Positions 42,822 to 51,824 of a stretch of DNA of 64,000 nucleotides are shown piece after piece (the stretch's first letter is position 1; each line of letters begins with the position of its first letter). The stretch comes from Terriglobia bacterium. GTDB lineage: Bacteria; Acidobacteriota; Terriglobia; Terriglobales; Acidobacteriaceae. Both the position numbers and the translations under genes were made by a program. The notes under the pieces were generated by a model. That model saw only the letters and a program-made list of their open reading frames with translations. It had not been told where the DNA came from and did no database searches. Location: positions 124,001 through 188,000 of the forward strand of contig JAIQFO010000001.1 of assembly GCA_020073215.1 (NCBI GenBank), written 5' to 3'.

Positions 42822-44267
42822 ATGCGCCAACAGATTGTCACCATCCTCTTGCTGGTTGCTGGCTCGACCGCCCTTGTGGCGCAAGCCCTCTCGCCCCAGG
42901 TGCGCGGCTTTGTAAAGGTGGACGCACCCACGGTGGCCCTGACCCACGTGCGCGTCATTGACGGCACCGGTGCCGCCGCCCGCGAAGACCAGACGCTGGT
43001 GTTTTCCAAAGGAAAGATCAAGTCGCTTTCCGACGCCGCGTCGGCCACCGTTCCCAAGGACGCGCAGGTCCTCGATTTGCACGGCTACAGCGTCATCCCC
43101 GGCCTGGTCGGCATGCACGACCATTTCTTTTATCCCATGGGGAACGGCATTTTCGGCGAGATGGCGTTCAGCTTTCCGCGCTTGTACCTGGCCGGCGGGG
43201 TGACGACCATCCGCACCACAGGTTCGCTCGAGCCCTACACCGATCTCGAACTCAAGAAGCAGATCGATAAAGGCGAAACCCCCGGCCCGAAAATCCACCC
43301 CACCGGTCCTTATCTCGAAGGCGCTAGCAGTTGGGCGCTGCAAATGCATCAGCTCGCCGGGCCCGACGATGCAACCACGACCGTCAATTTCTGGCTGGAT
43401 CAGGGCATCGACAATTTCAAGGCGTACATGTTCATCACTCCGGCGGAGCTTTCCGCGGCCGTGGCCGCGGCCCACAAGCGTGGTGCCAAAGTCACCGGAC
43501 ATCTGTGCGCCATCGGCTTTCGGGAAGCTGCTTCGATTGGAATTGACGACCTGGAACACGGCCTGCTGGTAGACACGGAGTTCTACCCCTGGAAAAAGGC
43601 TGGCGAGTGCCCCGAAAAGAATGACTATGAGCTCATCTCCAAACTCGACGTCCAAAGCGGCCCGCTGCATGACACGATCCTCGACCTCGTGCAACACCAC
43701 GTAGCGGTCACTTCGACGCTGCCGGTTTTTGAGATGATCGTTCCCGGACGTCCCACCATCCAGCAGCGTATTCTCGATGCCCTATCGCCCGATGCCCGCA
43801 GCGCGGTACTTAACAATAAAGTGCGCGCTGGCGATGCCCAGCTGATCCGGCAGCGATACGGCACCGACTCCTCGCCCTGGCCAGCCGCCTTCAAGAAGGA
43901 GATGGAGTTCGAGCGTGCCTTCGCCCAGGCCGGAGGTTTGCTCCTGGCCGGACTCGATCCCACGGGTATGGGAGGCGTGATCGCGGGCTTCGGCGATCAG
44001 CGTGAAGTGGAGTTACTGGTGGAAGCGGGCTTCACGCCGCTGGAGGCCATTCACATCGCGACCGCAAACGGCGCGCAGTTTCTCGGAGACCTGGACCGCA
44101 TCGGCACCATCGCTCCCGGCAAGCAGGCGGATCTGGTCGTGATCAAGGGCGATCCGTCGAAGAAAATCGAAGACGTCGAAAACGTTGAGACCGTCTTCAA
44201 AGATGGTGTCGGCTACGATTCAGCCACGCTGATCGAATCGGTGCGCGGCGTGGTCGGGAGCCGGTGA
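42822..44267 (+). CDS. Amidohydrolase family enzyme, exported
   Basis: TIM-barrel metal-dependent hydrolase with a signal peptide (residues 1-19, MRQQIVTILLLVAGSTALV). Metal ligands visible: His pair in GMHDHFFYPMG (about 103-113), Lys candidate in FKAYMF (about 199), His in VTGHLCAIG (about 225), His in LEHGLLVD (about 245) and Asp in LAGLDPTGMG (about 375). The N-terminal and C-terminal strands form the typical beta-sandwich with VIPGLVGMHD and APGKQADLVVIKGDP. Substrate is unknown; related proteins act as prolidases or imidazolone-like hydrolases. ATG 42822 has AAGGGAG; earlier start at 42771 rejected. Confidence 0.92.
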   Translation: MRQQIVTILLLVAGSTALVAQALSPQVRGFVKVDAPTVALTHVRVIDGTGAAAREDQTLVFSKGKIKSLSDAASATVPKDAQVLDLHGYSVIPGLVGMHDHFFYPMGNGIFGEMAFSFPRLYLAGGVTTIRTTGSLEPYTDLELKKQIDKGETPGPKIHPTGPYLEGASSWALQMHQLAGPDDATTTVNFWLDQGIDNFKAYMFITPAELSAAVAAAHKRGAKVTGHLCAIGFREAASIGIDDLEHGLLVDTEFYPWKKAGECPEKNDYELISKLDVQSGPLHDTILDLVQHHVAVTSTLPVFEMIVPGRPTIQQRILDALSPDARSAVLNNKVRAGDAQLIRQRYGTDSSPWPAAFKKEMEFERAFAQAGGLLLAGLDPTGMGGVIAGFGDQREVELLVEAGFTPLEAIHIATANGAQFLGDLDRIGTIAPGKQADLVVIKGDPSKKIEDVENVETVFKDGVGYDSATLIESVRGVVGSR

Positions 44268-44292
44268 ACGGATAGGTGGCCGGATGTCATTT

Positions 44293-44511
44293 TCATCCTA
44301 GTTGACTAACTAGGAGCGCTTTCCCCTGCTCTAGGGCGGCAATGGCGGCGTCGCGGGTGACGGTAGGAAAGTCATCTAGAAACTCGGCCAGTGTCTGTCC
44401 GCCCTCCAGATAGTCGAGCAGCGCCTGAAATGGGACGCGCGTACCGCGAAAGACAGGGGTCCCGCCGAGCACATCCGGATCTCTCGCAATGACTTGGTTC
44501 GCAGTAAGCAT
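44293..44511 (-). CDS. DUF433 antitoxin-like protein, orphan
   Basis: 72 residues with the DUF433 pattern: PDVLGGTPVFRGTRVPFQAL followed by DYLEGGQTLAEFLDDFPTV. DUF433 proteins are usually VapB-like antitoxins encoded just before a DUF5615 PIN-like toxin on the same strand. Downstream (minus direction) there are only 25 nt before the convergent amidohydrolase gene, so no toxin partner is present here. Either the toxin has been lost or the protein acts alone. Confidence 0.85.
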   Translation of the reverse strand: MLTANQVIARDPDVLGGTPVFRGTRVPFQALLDYLEGGQTLAEFLDDFPTVTRDAAIAALEQGKALLVSQLG

Positions 44512-44696
44512 CTCCCCAATGTTCCTTGACTTCCAACCAGACTCTACTCTGCGTCACCCGCCGACACAAAACTGCCGGTGGTCACCTGCGTTCCCCCAAC
44601 TTCTCTTCGCCGGTGAACCATTCTCTCGTCCAATCTGATATCTTCGTCGGTTGATTTACTTCATACGGATGATGCAGGCGCCCGTCGGCGCCGAGG

Positions 44697-46190
44697 ATGA
44701 GTGCCTCGATGGTTGATGCTGCCCAGGTCCAAACTGTTCGACCGCAACCCTCTCGCCTTTACCGCTGGACCGTGCTGGTGTTCGTCAGCGTAGCAATGGG
44801 CGGGAACTACTACATTTACGACAGCATCAACCCGCTGGAACGAATCTTTATCGACAAGCTGGGCTTCTCTGCTTCGGCTTTTGGATGGCTAAACGCCTCC
44901 TACAGCGTCGCTGCGGTGGCGACCCTGCTGATTGGCGGAATCGTCATCGACCGGATTGGCACGAAGAAGGCAATCACGTTCTTCGCCGCCCTTTGCTTTC
45001 TGGGAGCCGCCCTCACCGCCATGCGCGGGCAACCCGGAGTGATGATCGCCGGCCGCACCGTGCTCGGTCTGGGCGCCGAATCCATGATCGTCGCGGTCAC
45101 GACCGTGCTTGCCAAGTGGTTTAAGGGCAAGGAACTGAGCTTCGCCTTCGGGATCAACCTCACCATCGCCCGTCTCGCTTCGGTAGCTGCCGACAACTCG
45201 CCGACTTGGGCCAACAAAGCGTTCTATCCCAATGGCCCGGCGGGCGAGCCTAGTTGGCAGGGGCCGTTGTTCATCGCGGTGGGCGCCGGACTGCTCGCCG
45301 TACTGTGCTCGGGCATCTACTGGGTACTCGAAAGCCGGGCCGAGGGACGGTATGAACTGGGGCAGGCCGGTTCCATCGACAAGCTGGAGTTCGGGCAGAG
45401 TTTTCGGGTCCGCGGATTGCCGTTCGGGCAAGCGGCTACCAGGATTTGGGGCGCTCTCAAAGACTTTTTTCGATTTAATCCATCGTATTGGTTTGTGGTT
45501 GGGCTCTGCTTTACTTTCTACTCCGCGATCTTTCCTTTCCGTACATTTGCCATCGACTTCTTCACCAACAGAATTCTGGCTGCCCACGCTGGAATGTCGT
45601 TATCCGAGGGCACTCAGCAAGCAGGCTTCTGTAACAGCTTGCTCCCCATTACCGCGATGATTGCCACTCCGCTCTTTGGGTTGATGGTAGACAAGACGGC
45701 CAAACGAGCGCTGTTCATGATGCTTGGGTCGGTGCTGTTGATGCCCGTTTACCTGATGGCGGCCTATCTTTCAGTGTCAAAAATGGTGACCTTCGCAGTC
45801 CCCTGGATCAGCTCTTGGCATTTCGTGTTGCTGCACATGACTTTCCCGCTGCTTTTTCTGGTGACGATGCTAATGATGGGGATATCGTTCTCGCTCATTC
45901 CCGCCGTCATGTGGCCTTCGGTGGCCTACATCGTCGACCAGAACCGGATGGGCACAGCATACGCCCTGATGACCCTGATCCAACAGATCGGCTTCTTCTT
46001 GCTGAACTTGCTGATCGGCACAGCCAACGACTACACGCACGCCGGACGGGATAATCCGGGGGGGTACGGGCTAGGGATGTGGATATTCTCGATTCTGGGC
46101 TTCGTCGGGCTTACCTTTGCCATCCTGTTGAGGATTCGGGAAACTGGCCCCCACGGCCACGGGCTGGAGACGATCACGGCCAAGGGATAG
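44697..46190 (+). CDS. Major facilitator superfamily transporter
   Basis: 497 residues with about 12 hydrophobic segments. The MFS motif A-like loop is GGIVIDRIGTKKAI after the second helix (about 81-94), and the central loop (about 205-250) carries LGQAGSIDKLEFGQSF. A second-half loop reads PLFGLMVDKTAKRA (about 322). Overall shape resembles the MFSD1-type/nitrate-sugar group but substrate is not evident. ATG 44697 is very close to GAGG; ATG 44709 has better spacing. The region on either side contains repeats. Confidence 0.88.
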   Translation: MSASMVDAAQVQTVRPQPSRLYRWTVLVFVSVAMGGNYYIYDSINPLERIFIDKLGFSASAFGWLNASYSVAAVATLLIGGIVIDRIGTKKAITFFAALCFLGAALTAMRGQPGVMIAGRTVLGLGAESMIVAVTTVLAKWFKGKELSFAFGINLTIARLASVAADNSPTWANKAFYPNGPAGEPSWQGPLFIAVGAGLLAVLCSGIYWVLESRAEGRYELGQAGSIDKLEFGQSFRVRGLPFGQAATRIWGALKDFFRFNPSYWFVVGLCFTFYSAIFPFRTFAIDFFTNRILAAHAGMSLSEGTQQAGFCNSLLPITAMIATPLFGLMVDKTAKRALFMMLGSVLLMPVYLMAAYLSVSKMVTFAVPWISSWHFVLLHMTFPLLFLVTMLMMGISFSLIPAVMWPSVAYIVDQNRMGTAYALMTLIQQIGFFLLNLLIGTANDYTHAGRDNPGGYGLGMWIFSILGFVGLTFAILLRIRETGPHGHGLETITAKG

Positions 46191-46211
46191 CGGGCGGCGG
46201 CTGAATTTCCT

Positions 46212-46272
46212 GTAGAGACGCGGCTCGCCGCGTCTCCCTCAGCGGCCGAGACGGGGCAAGCCCCGTCGCTAC
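46212..46272. repeat. Composite GTAGAGAC palindrome (family 1), full copy
   Basis: Outer GTAGAGAC (46212) and imperfect GTCGCTAC (46265-46272). Inner hairpins: GAGACGCGG/CCGCGTCTC (46215-46223 and 46228-46236) and GAGACGGGG/CCCCGTC (46248-46256 and 46261-46267). The order of the GCGG and GGGG hairpins is reversed relative to 1114, so the element is in the opposite orientation. Confidence 0.85.
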
Positions 46273-46471
46273 ACCGGAATGTTACGAAGGTGATCGATGG
46301 GTGCCGCTTAGCCGGCTACTTTGGTCGGATAAGGTCATCCGCAAGCTACGGTTTTTGGTATTCTGACGACTTGAAAACGGTCGAGTGCGCGTCCGCCACT
46401 GCCTCGGCAAATTTGTACAACGAAAAGAGTTCGAAGCCGCATCTGAATCAACAGCGGCCGGAAAAGGCGAC

Positions 46472-47062
46472 TTGACCGACCAGAAACAACGCATCACCGA
46501 ACGAGAGGCGATTGAGCAGGCGCAACAGGGCCGCGAAGAAGCTTTCGAAGTCTTGTATCACCTGCATAAACGCCGCGTGTACTCGCTATGTTTGCGCATG
46601 GTCTCCAATCCCGCGCAGGCCGAAGATCTCGCCCAGGAAGCATTTCTTCAGCTCTTCCGCAAGATCGGCACCTTTCGCGGCGAGTCCGCTTTTTCCACCT
46701 GGCTGCATCGCATGACGGTCAACGTCGTCCTGATGCAACTGCGCAAGAAGGGTTTGCCGCTGGTGTCGCTCGAAGAAACTCTGGAAGCCGACAACGAAGC
46801 TCCCAGAAAGGAATTCGGTACGAAGGATGTGAACCTGACGGGCTCCGTTGATCGCCTGCAATTGGAGCGGGCTATTGACCGGCTGCCGCCGGGCTACAAG
46901 ACAGTTTTTGTGTTGCACGATATCGAAGGGTTCGAGCATAACGAAATTGCCCAAATGGTGGGCTGCTCGATCGGCAACAGCAAGTCGCAGCTCCACAAGG
47001 CACGCTTGAAGCTGCGCGATTTTCTGAAGTTCATGAGAGCCGAAAAGGCCAAGACTGGATAG
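46472..47062 (+). CDS. ECF-type RNA polymerase sigma factor
   Basis: 196 residues. Region 2 is [20 protein letters not shown] then [16 protein letters not shown] (about 30-75); region 4 is [30 protein letters not shown] (about 140-170) with a helix-turn-helix. No extra domains. TTG 46472 is preferred since AAAAGGCGAC precedes it; the frame is open further upstream to GTG 46385, but that part lacks sigma similarity. Followed by an anti-sigma gene and a DUF4097 protein on the same strand. No GGAAC-type autoregulatory promoter was found with confidence. Confidence 0.9.
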   Translation: MTDQKQRITEREAIEQAQQGREEAFEVLYHLHKRRVYSLCLRMVSNPAQAEDLAQEAFLQLFRKIGTFRGESAFSTWLHRMTVNVVLMQLRKKGLPLVSLEETLEADNEAPRKEFGTKDVNLTGSVDRLQLERAIDRLPPGYKTVFVLHDIEGFEHNEIAQMVGCSIGNSKSQLHKARLKLRDFLKFMRAEKAKTG

Positions 47063-47094
47063 CGGAAGTTGCGGTATTGGGGAGAGGGTTGACT

Positions 47095-47895
47095 ATGATG
47101 TGTTCCGAGCTACAGCGAATTCTGCCGGAACTCCTCGCCGGGGTGCCGGAAAGGTCGGCCGAGACAAGCAAAGATCCGAGGCTTGTCCCGTCTGATTTTG
47201 ATGCTCATTTGAAATCCTGCCCAGCGTGTTCCGATCTGGTCTCGGATCTGAAGCTGATCGCGAGCGAAGCCCGGCAACTGGCAGCAACCGAAGAACCGGC
47301 GCCCAGGGTGTGGGTGCGAATTGCCGCGCAACTGCGCGCCGAAGGCCTGATCCGGGAGCCGGCACCTGCGCGTCCCATCATCGTCCCAACTTCCCCTGGG
47401 CGGCGATGGGCGTCGATCGCGTGGTGGCTGGCTCCCGTGGCGGCTGTTCTGCTGGCGGCAGGCTCTTATGTCGTAAGCCATAAATCCGCCCCGCCTGTAG
47501 CGAAGCAGCAAGCTCCGAAAACTGCCCCAGAAACTCCCATGACGGCCCAGACTCCAGCAACCTCCCCAGCTCCGGTCGTTGCTTCGCCTTCCGCGCCTGC
47601 CCCCGCTCCTCAGCAACTGGCGCAGAAGCCCGCGAAGCCGGCACGCGTGGCCGGGCCTGCGGTAGAATCCGAGCCGAGCGCGGAAGATCAACAGTTTCTG
47701 AGCGCAGTCTCCACGCTCGCCCCTTCGATGAGGGCCTCGTATGAAACTCAGCTGCAGGCGGTGAATGCCGACATTCGGGAAACTCAGGCTTATGTCGATC
47801 GGAATCCAGGCGATGCCGACGCCCGGCAGCACCTCATGGATGCATATCAGCAGAAAGCGCTTCTCTACCAGATCGCGTTGGATCGTATTCAGTAG
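47095..47895 (+). CDS. Anti-sigma factor with zinc-finger-like N-terminus, membrane-anchored
   Basis: 266 residues. N-terminal part has Cys (MMCSELQ) and HLKSCPACSDL (about 43-53), the H-x3-C-x2-C pattern of ZAS anti-sigma domains. One transmembrane helix lies at about 112-133 (IAWWLAPVAAVLLAAGSYVV). After it comes a Pro/Ala-rich linker and a C-terminal helical part with QLQAVNADIRETQAYVDRNP. GGAGAGGG precedes ATG 47095. It follows the sigma gene after 32 nt and is expected to bind and hold that sigma factor at the inner membrane. Confidence 0.88.
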   Translation: MMCSELQRILPELLAGVPERSAETSKDPRLVPSDFDAHLKSCPACSDLVSDLKLIASEARQLAATEEPAPRVWVRIAAQLRAEGLIREPAPARPIIVPTSPGRRWASIAWWLAPVAAVLLAAGSYVVSHKSAPPVAKQQAPKTAPETPMTAQTPATSPAPVVASPSAPAPAPQQLAQKPAKPARVAGPAVESEPSAEDQQFLSAVSTLAPSMRASYETQLQAVNADIRETQAYVDRNPGDADARQHLMDAYQQKALLYQIALDRIQ

Positions 47896-47935
47896 CGGAA
47901 GGGCGGACCGGGGTTCCCGGCCGCAGGGGATTTTT

Positions 47936-48823
47936 ATGGCGAGTCTTCGGCAAGCAAATCTTAGGCAAGCGAACCTTCAGAGCACCACGGCCCTGACTCT
48001 GGTTCTGGTAACCTATCTGGCGTCGGCGGCCTTTGCCGAGACGAAGAAGGAATACCGTTTCACGGTCGGCCCCAACGCCAACATTTCCATTTCCGTGGAC
48101 ACGCAGTACGGAGCGATTTCCGTAAGGCCTGGCAGCGCCAGCCAGGTCGTAGTGACGGCCACGCTCAAGTCGGACAAGGTGGAAGTCGACCGCCAGCAAA
48201 ATGGCAACCGGATTCAGATCGCATCCCACCTTTTGCAGGGCGCGGACCAGCAGACCGGCCAGGTTGACTACGAACTGCTGATTCCGCCCGCCGCCACCCT
48301 CAATCTCCGCTCTTCGACCGGTCCGCTGTCGGTCGAGCGCTTGCAGGGAGACTTAACCCTGGAAGGCGCGGACGCGGTTGTCGATATTCGCAACGTCAAC
48401 AACGGTCATGTGCACGTCCAAACCATGCGCGGGCCGATCACGCTGACCGATGTTCGCAACGGCCACGTGGAGATCGCTTCCATCAGTGGCGACGTCCATT
48501 TGAAGGCGGTCACGGGACCGCTGGTCCAGGCGAATTCCGGCAGTGGGAAGATTTTCTACGACGGCGACTTCGGCTCCGGAGGCGACTATAAGTTCAGCAC
48601 CCACACCGGGGATATCGAAGCCTTGGCTCCGGCGGATGTCTCGGCCGATTTCAGCGCCCACTCGGTGCTGGGCAAAGTCCAAAACGATTTTCCTCTGCAA
48701 CCGAAACCGCACTCCCGCTTTTCCGTGGAAGCGGGACGTTCCTTCTTTGGCACGGTGGGCAAGGCCGCATCGGAAGTCGTGCTGCGCTCGTTCAGTGGTA
48801 GAATCCGCCTCAAGCAACGCTGA
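47936..48823 (+). CDS. DUF4097 family exported beta-helix-like protein
   Basis: 295 residues with a signal peptide (about 1-31, TTALTLVLVTYLASAAFA). The mature part has the DUF4097/LiaX-like beta repeats: NISISVDTQYGAISVRPG, LLIPPAATLNLRSSTGPLSV, GHVHVQTMRGPITLTDV, GHVEIASISGDVHLKAV, ending with SFSGRIRLKQR. The n-region contains a curious 15-bp tandem repeat coding LRQAN twice. Start at ATG 47936; frame open earlier but overlapping the anti-sigma gene. Third gene of the ECF operon, 41 nt after the anti-sigma gene; it may be the regulon's envelope-stress effector. Confidence 0.82.
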   Translation: MASLRQANLRQANLQSTTALTLVLVTYLASAAFAETKKEYRFTVGPNANISISVDTQYGAISVRPGSASQVVVTATLKSDKVEVDRQQNGNRIQIASHLLQGADQQTGQVDYELLIPPAATLNLRSSTGPLSVERLQGDLTLEGADAVVDIRNVNNGHVHVQTMRGPITLTDVRNGHVEIASISGDVHLKAVTGPLVQANSGSGKIFYDGDFGSGGDYKFSTHTGDIEALAPADVSADFSAHSVLGKVQNDFPLQPKPHSRFSVEAGRSFFGTVGKAASEVVLRSFSGRIRLKQR

Positions 48824-48840
48824 ACCAAGAAGAAACTCGT

Positions 48841-48864
48841 GTAGAGACGGGGTTTGCCCGTCTC
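48841..48864. repeat. GTAGAGACGGGG hairpin (family 1), half copy
   Basis: GTAGAGACGGG, loop, CCCGTCTC begins 18 nt after the DUF4097 stop. One G of the usual GGGG/CCCC stem is missing on the right side. Confidence 0.65.
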
Positions 48865-49008
48865 GGGCCGTCGAGGAATTCGTTCGTGCGTGTTCTGGGA
48901 AGGCTGCGGGTTCACAGGCCGCGGAAAGAACTCCGTTTCTTCGACTTAGTTTTGAAAGCGCGCGGCTTCAGCACTGCGGAAAAATTCGACTTCGTTCTTG
49001 ATTTGGGT

Positions 49009-49063
49009 GGCGCAGCGCTTCAGCGCTGCCGTACCTGCTTGTTTTGAATGCGGCTTTAGCCGC
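49009..49063. repeat. Bipartite two-hairpin element (family 2), copy 2
   Basis: First hairpin GGCGCAGCGC/GCGCTGCC (49009-49018 and 49023-49030, loop TTCA, with a bulge), spacer 19 nt, second hairpin GCGGCT/AGCCGC (49050-49055 and 49058-49063, loop TT). The spacer ends TTTTGAAT as copy 3 ends TCTGAAT. It lies between DUF4097 and the shikimate kinase gene. Confidence 0.85.
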
Positions 49064-49116
49064 TGAGGGGCGCGGACCTTGGGCGGACAATCGCCCCTTT
49101 CGTGCCCGGGAGCCCC

Positions 49117-49698
49117 ATGGCAGTGCGCGCGGTCTTTCTTGTGGGATTCATGGCTTCCGGCAAAACCACCGTGGCACGGGAACTCGCCCGCCGGCTCGAC
49201 TGGGATTTTGTGGATCTGGATGCCCGCATCGAGTCCCGCGAACGGCTGACTATTCCCCAGATTTTTCGGAACCGAGGGGAATCCGCTTTTCGCCTCGCCG
49301 AAACCAGCGCCCTTCGCGATCTGACCAAATCGCTCGAGCGCAACACGGTGGTCGCGCTCGGAGGCGGTACGTTCGCGCAACCGAAGAACCGGGAGTTGCT
49401 GGGGTCTTGGCCCTCGGTATTCCTGGAGCTTCCGTTGGACGAACTCTGGCGTCGCACTCTGGAGGACCCGACGAAACGCCCTTTACGAAAAGAGAATCTC
49501 ACCGACTTTGCCCGTCTCTATGAATCCCGGCTGCCGTTCTACCGGCAGGCCACCATGACTGTCGTAACCTCAGGTAAGGGTGACCCGGCCTCCGTTTGTG
49601 GTGAAATCGAGAGGAAGTTGCAACTGCGGGATGGCGAGAAGTTTTCCGAATCGTCTCTCCATCCCGCGGCTAATTTCGGAACAGGAGAATCACAGTGA
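49117..49698 (+). CDS. aroK: Shikimate kinase
   Basis: Phosphorylates shikimate in aromatic amino acid synthesis. P-loop GFMASGKTT lies at residues 9-17, the shikimate-binding DLDARIES near 32-39 with Asp, Arg in FRNRGESAFR (about 54-63) and GGGTFAQ (about 86-92), and the lid Arg in KRPLRK. Length 193 is normal. ATG 49117 is chosen with GGGAG 5 nt upstream. It overlaps the next gene by 4 nt (GTGA). No other aro gene is in the window. Confidence 0.93.
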   Translation: MAVRAVFLVGFMASGKTTVARELARRLDWDFVDLDARIESRERLTIPQIFRNRGESAFRLAETSALRDLTKSLERNTVVALGGGTFAQPKNRELLGSWPSVFLELPLDELWRRTLEDPTKRPLRKENLTDFARLYESRLPFYRQATMTVVTSGKGDPASVCGEIERKLQLRDGEKFSESSLHPAANFGTGESQ

Positions 49699-50477
49699 AG
49701 TTGTCTTATCGGCGGCTCGTTTTCATGATGGCGTTGGTTTGGTGCATTACCGCGGCCTCGTCTTTGGCGAACGCCGCTCCCCTGCCCAAAGAGAAAGACA
49801 AAGCGAAGGAACACGAGGGTCAACTAGTCGACTCCGGCTCCTTCGGCGTGTACCAGAATGGCCATCGCGTAGGAACCGAGACGTTTTCCATCTATCAGAC
49901 CAGCGGCGGCAGCGTCATCCAGTCCGAGTTCAAGACCGTGAATGCCCCCACCGACGCCGCCCAGACCTCCGAGATGCAGTTGACCCCGAACGGGGAAATT
50001 CGGCGCTACGAGTGGAAGGAACTGACCCCGGGAAACGCAACCTCGGTCGTGCTTCCCAATTCCGATTTCCTGGCCCAGAAGTGGAAAACGACCCCGGACG
50101 AGAAAGAACATGAACAACCCTACCTGCTGCCGACGACGACCAACATCCTCGACGACTACTTCTTCGTTCACCGCGAGTTGCTGGCCTGGAAGTTTCTTGG
50201 CCAAACCTGCAAACAGGGAAATGGGACGACCCAGTGCCCCCTGAAGCAGCGCACTCAGTTCGGAACCCTGAATCCGCACCAACACGCGTCGGCGCCGCTC
50301 GGTGCTGAATTCCTCGGCCGCGAAAAAGTGACGCTCAAGAATGGAGAGCGAGACCTGTTCAAACTCGAATTCAAGACCGAGGCGGGAACCTGGCATCTCT
50401 GGCTCGACGATCAAGACCATTTCAAGGTCATGCGCATGTCCGTTGTGGGAGAGAATACCGTGGTGGAGCGCGACTAA
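49695..50477 (+). CDS. Exported protein of unknown function (DUF6134-like)
   Basis: 260 residues with a signal peptide (about 1-28, FMMALVWCITAASSLANA). The body is beta-rich, with a repeated pattern around DSGSFGVYQNGHRVGTETFS and EAGTWHLWLDDQDHFKVMRM at the end. It looks like the DUF6134/DUF3108-type periplasmic beta proteins, a tentative placement. GTG 49695 overlaps the aroK stop in GTGA with GGAG upstream, so translation is coupled. Confidence 0.7.
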   Translation: MKLSYRRLVFMMALVWCITAASSLANAAPLPKEKDKAKEHEGQLVDSGSFGVYQNGHRVGTETFSIYQTSGGSVIQSEFKTVNAPTDAAQTSEMQLTPNGEIRRYEWKELTPGNATSVVLPNSDFLAQKWKTTPDEKEHEQPYLLPTTTNILDDYFFVHRELLAWKFLGQTCKQGNGTTQCPLKQRTQFGTLNPHQHASAPLGAEFLGREKVTLKNGERDLFKLEFKTEAGTWHLWLDDQDHFKVMRMSVVGENTVVERD

Positions 50478-50656
50478 ATCGGAGGGCGGGGCTCGTCCAA
50501 GCTCCGCTTGGGCGCGTAGCGCTGAGCAGCTACCGAGCCTGGGCCGAAGGTCAGCCCCTTTCGGAAGTGGATCGCTTTCGCTTGCCGGCGCTACGATAGC
50601 AGCGGGTGCCCGAGAGATACTCGTTCGCGGGCCGCACCGGACGGGCCGGATAACTT

Positions 50657-51769
50657 TTGACTATCCTTGATTCACGCACGTCGCGGGTTTTATGCACGGC
50701 CCTCCTGTTCGCCGTCGGCTTGGGCTTTCTCTATGCCGCGCGACGGACTTTGATTCTCTTCCTGTTCGCCATTTTTTTTGCCTATCTCATCAACCCCGCC
50801 GTGGCGCGACTGGAGAAACTCCTTCACAGCCGCGCCTGGGCGATCACCGTCATTTACATTCTGCTTCTCGTCGCTCTGGCGGTTTTCGGTCTTCTGGTCG
50901 GCCCCAGAATCGCCCGGCAAAGCGCGCGCCTCGGCGCCTCTCTGCCCTCGCTGATGGATAAGTCCAGCGAAAACCAGCTGTCGGGTCAGATCGGCCAGCT
51001 TACCGCCCAGATCGGGCAACAGCACGGCTGGAGCGATGCCACCCAGGCACGGATTCGGGATTTCTTGATGACCCACCGCAAAGAATTGTCCCGGCTGGCC
51101 CAACGCATAGGTGTGCGCGCGGCCGAAGCCGCCCAACAAGTGTGGCTGTTGTTCCTGGTGCCTATCCTCGCCATTTTTTTCCTGCGCGATGGCGGCACCT
51201 TCCAGGAGGTGCTGCTGGCGTTAGTCCCATCCCGCTCCAAGCGTGAGTTCTTACAGGATGTTTTCCAGGACCTGAACCAGATGCTCGCCCAATTCATTCG
51301 CGCCCAGTTGACCTTGGCGGCGCTATCGTTCGTCGCCTACACCGCATTCTTGGGCGCCATGCGGGTTCCCTATGCCCTGATGCTCGGCACCGCCGGAGGC
51401 GCGATGGAGTTTGTCCCCGTGGTGGGGCCGCTGCTGGCAGGCGCGCTCATGATTACCGTCGCTATTCTGGCCGGATACCAACACTGGCTCTACCTGTTGT
51501 TGTTTTTGTTGGTCTGGCGAATGGTGCAAGACTACGGAATCTCTCCCCGGATCATGGGAGTTCGCGTGGAATTGCATCCCCTGGCGGCTCTGTTCGGCAT
51601 TCTCGCGGGCGGCGAAATCGCCGGCGTACTCGGCGTCTATCTCTCCATCCCGGTGATGGCCAGTTTGCGCATCGTCTGGCGGCGCTGGAGCATTTACGCG
51701 GAAAAACGCAAATTCGGACCGCTCAACGAGTATTCCTTTCCGCAAGAATTAGGCCGAAAACCCCTGTAG
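50657..51769 (+). CDS. AI-2E family transporter (TqsA/YdiK-like permease)
   Basis: 370 residues, with about 7-8 hydrophobic segments including two at the N-terminus (about 9-27 and 31-49), one around 60-84, and the later group from 165 on. The family-typical region FVPVVGPLLAGALM (about 255) and the C-terminal PRIMGVRVELHPLAALFGIL followed by GGEIAGVLGVYLSIPVMA are clear. TTG 50657 is the apparent start. Members export small molecules or act as sodium/lithium antiporters; the name does not prove AI-2 transport. Its stop codon TAG is formed by the first bases of a family-1 repeat. Confidence 0.9.
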   Translation: MTILDSRTSRVLCTALLFAVGLGFLYAARRTLILFLFAIFFAYLINPAVARLEKLLHSRAWAITVIYILLLVALAVFGLLVGPRIARQSARLGASLPSLMDKSSENQLSGQIGQLTAQIGQQHGWSDATQARIRDFLMTHRKELSRLAQRIGVRAAEAAQQVWLLFLVPILAIFFLRDGGTFQEVLLALVPSRSKREFLQDVFQDLNQMLAQFIRAQLTLAALSFVAYTAFLGAMRVPYALMLGTAGGAMEFVPVVGPLLAGALMITVAILAGYQHWLYLLLFLLVWRMVQDYGISPRIMGVRVELHPLAALFGILAGGEIAGVLGVYLSIPVMASLRIVWRRWSIYAEKRKFGPLNEYSFPQELGRKPL

Positions 51770-51790
51770 AGACGGGGTTCGCCCCGTCTC
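51766..51790. repeat. GTAGAGACGGGG hairpin (family 1), half copy overlapping a stop codon
   Basis: GAGACGGGG (51769-51777), loop TTCG, CCCCGTCTC (51782-51790), preceded by GTA. The TAG at 51767-51769 is the stop of the AI-2E family gene. Confidence 0.85.
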
Positions 51791-51824
51791 CGTTCGCGCC
51801 AGAGAAACCTTCTCACCGCAACCC

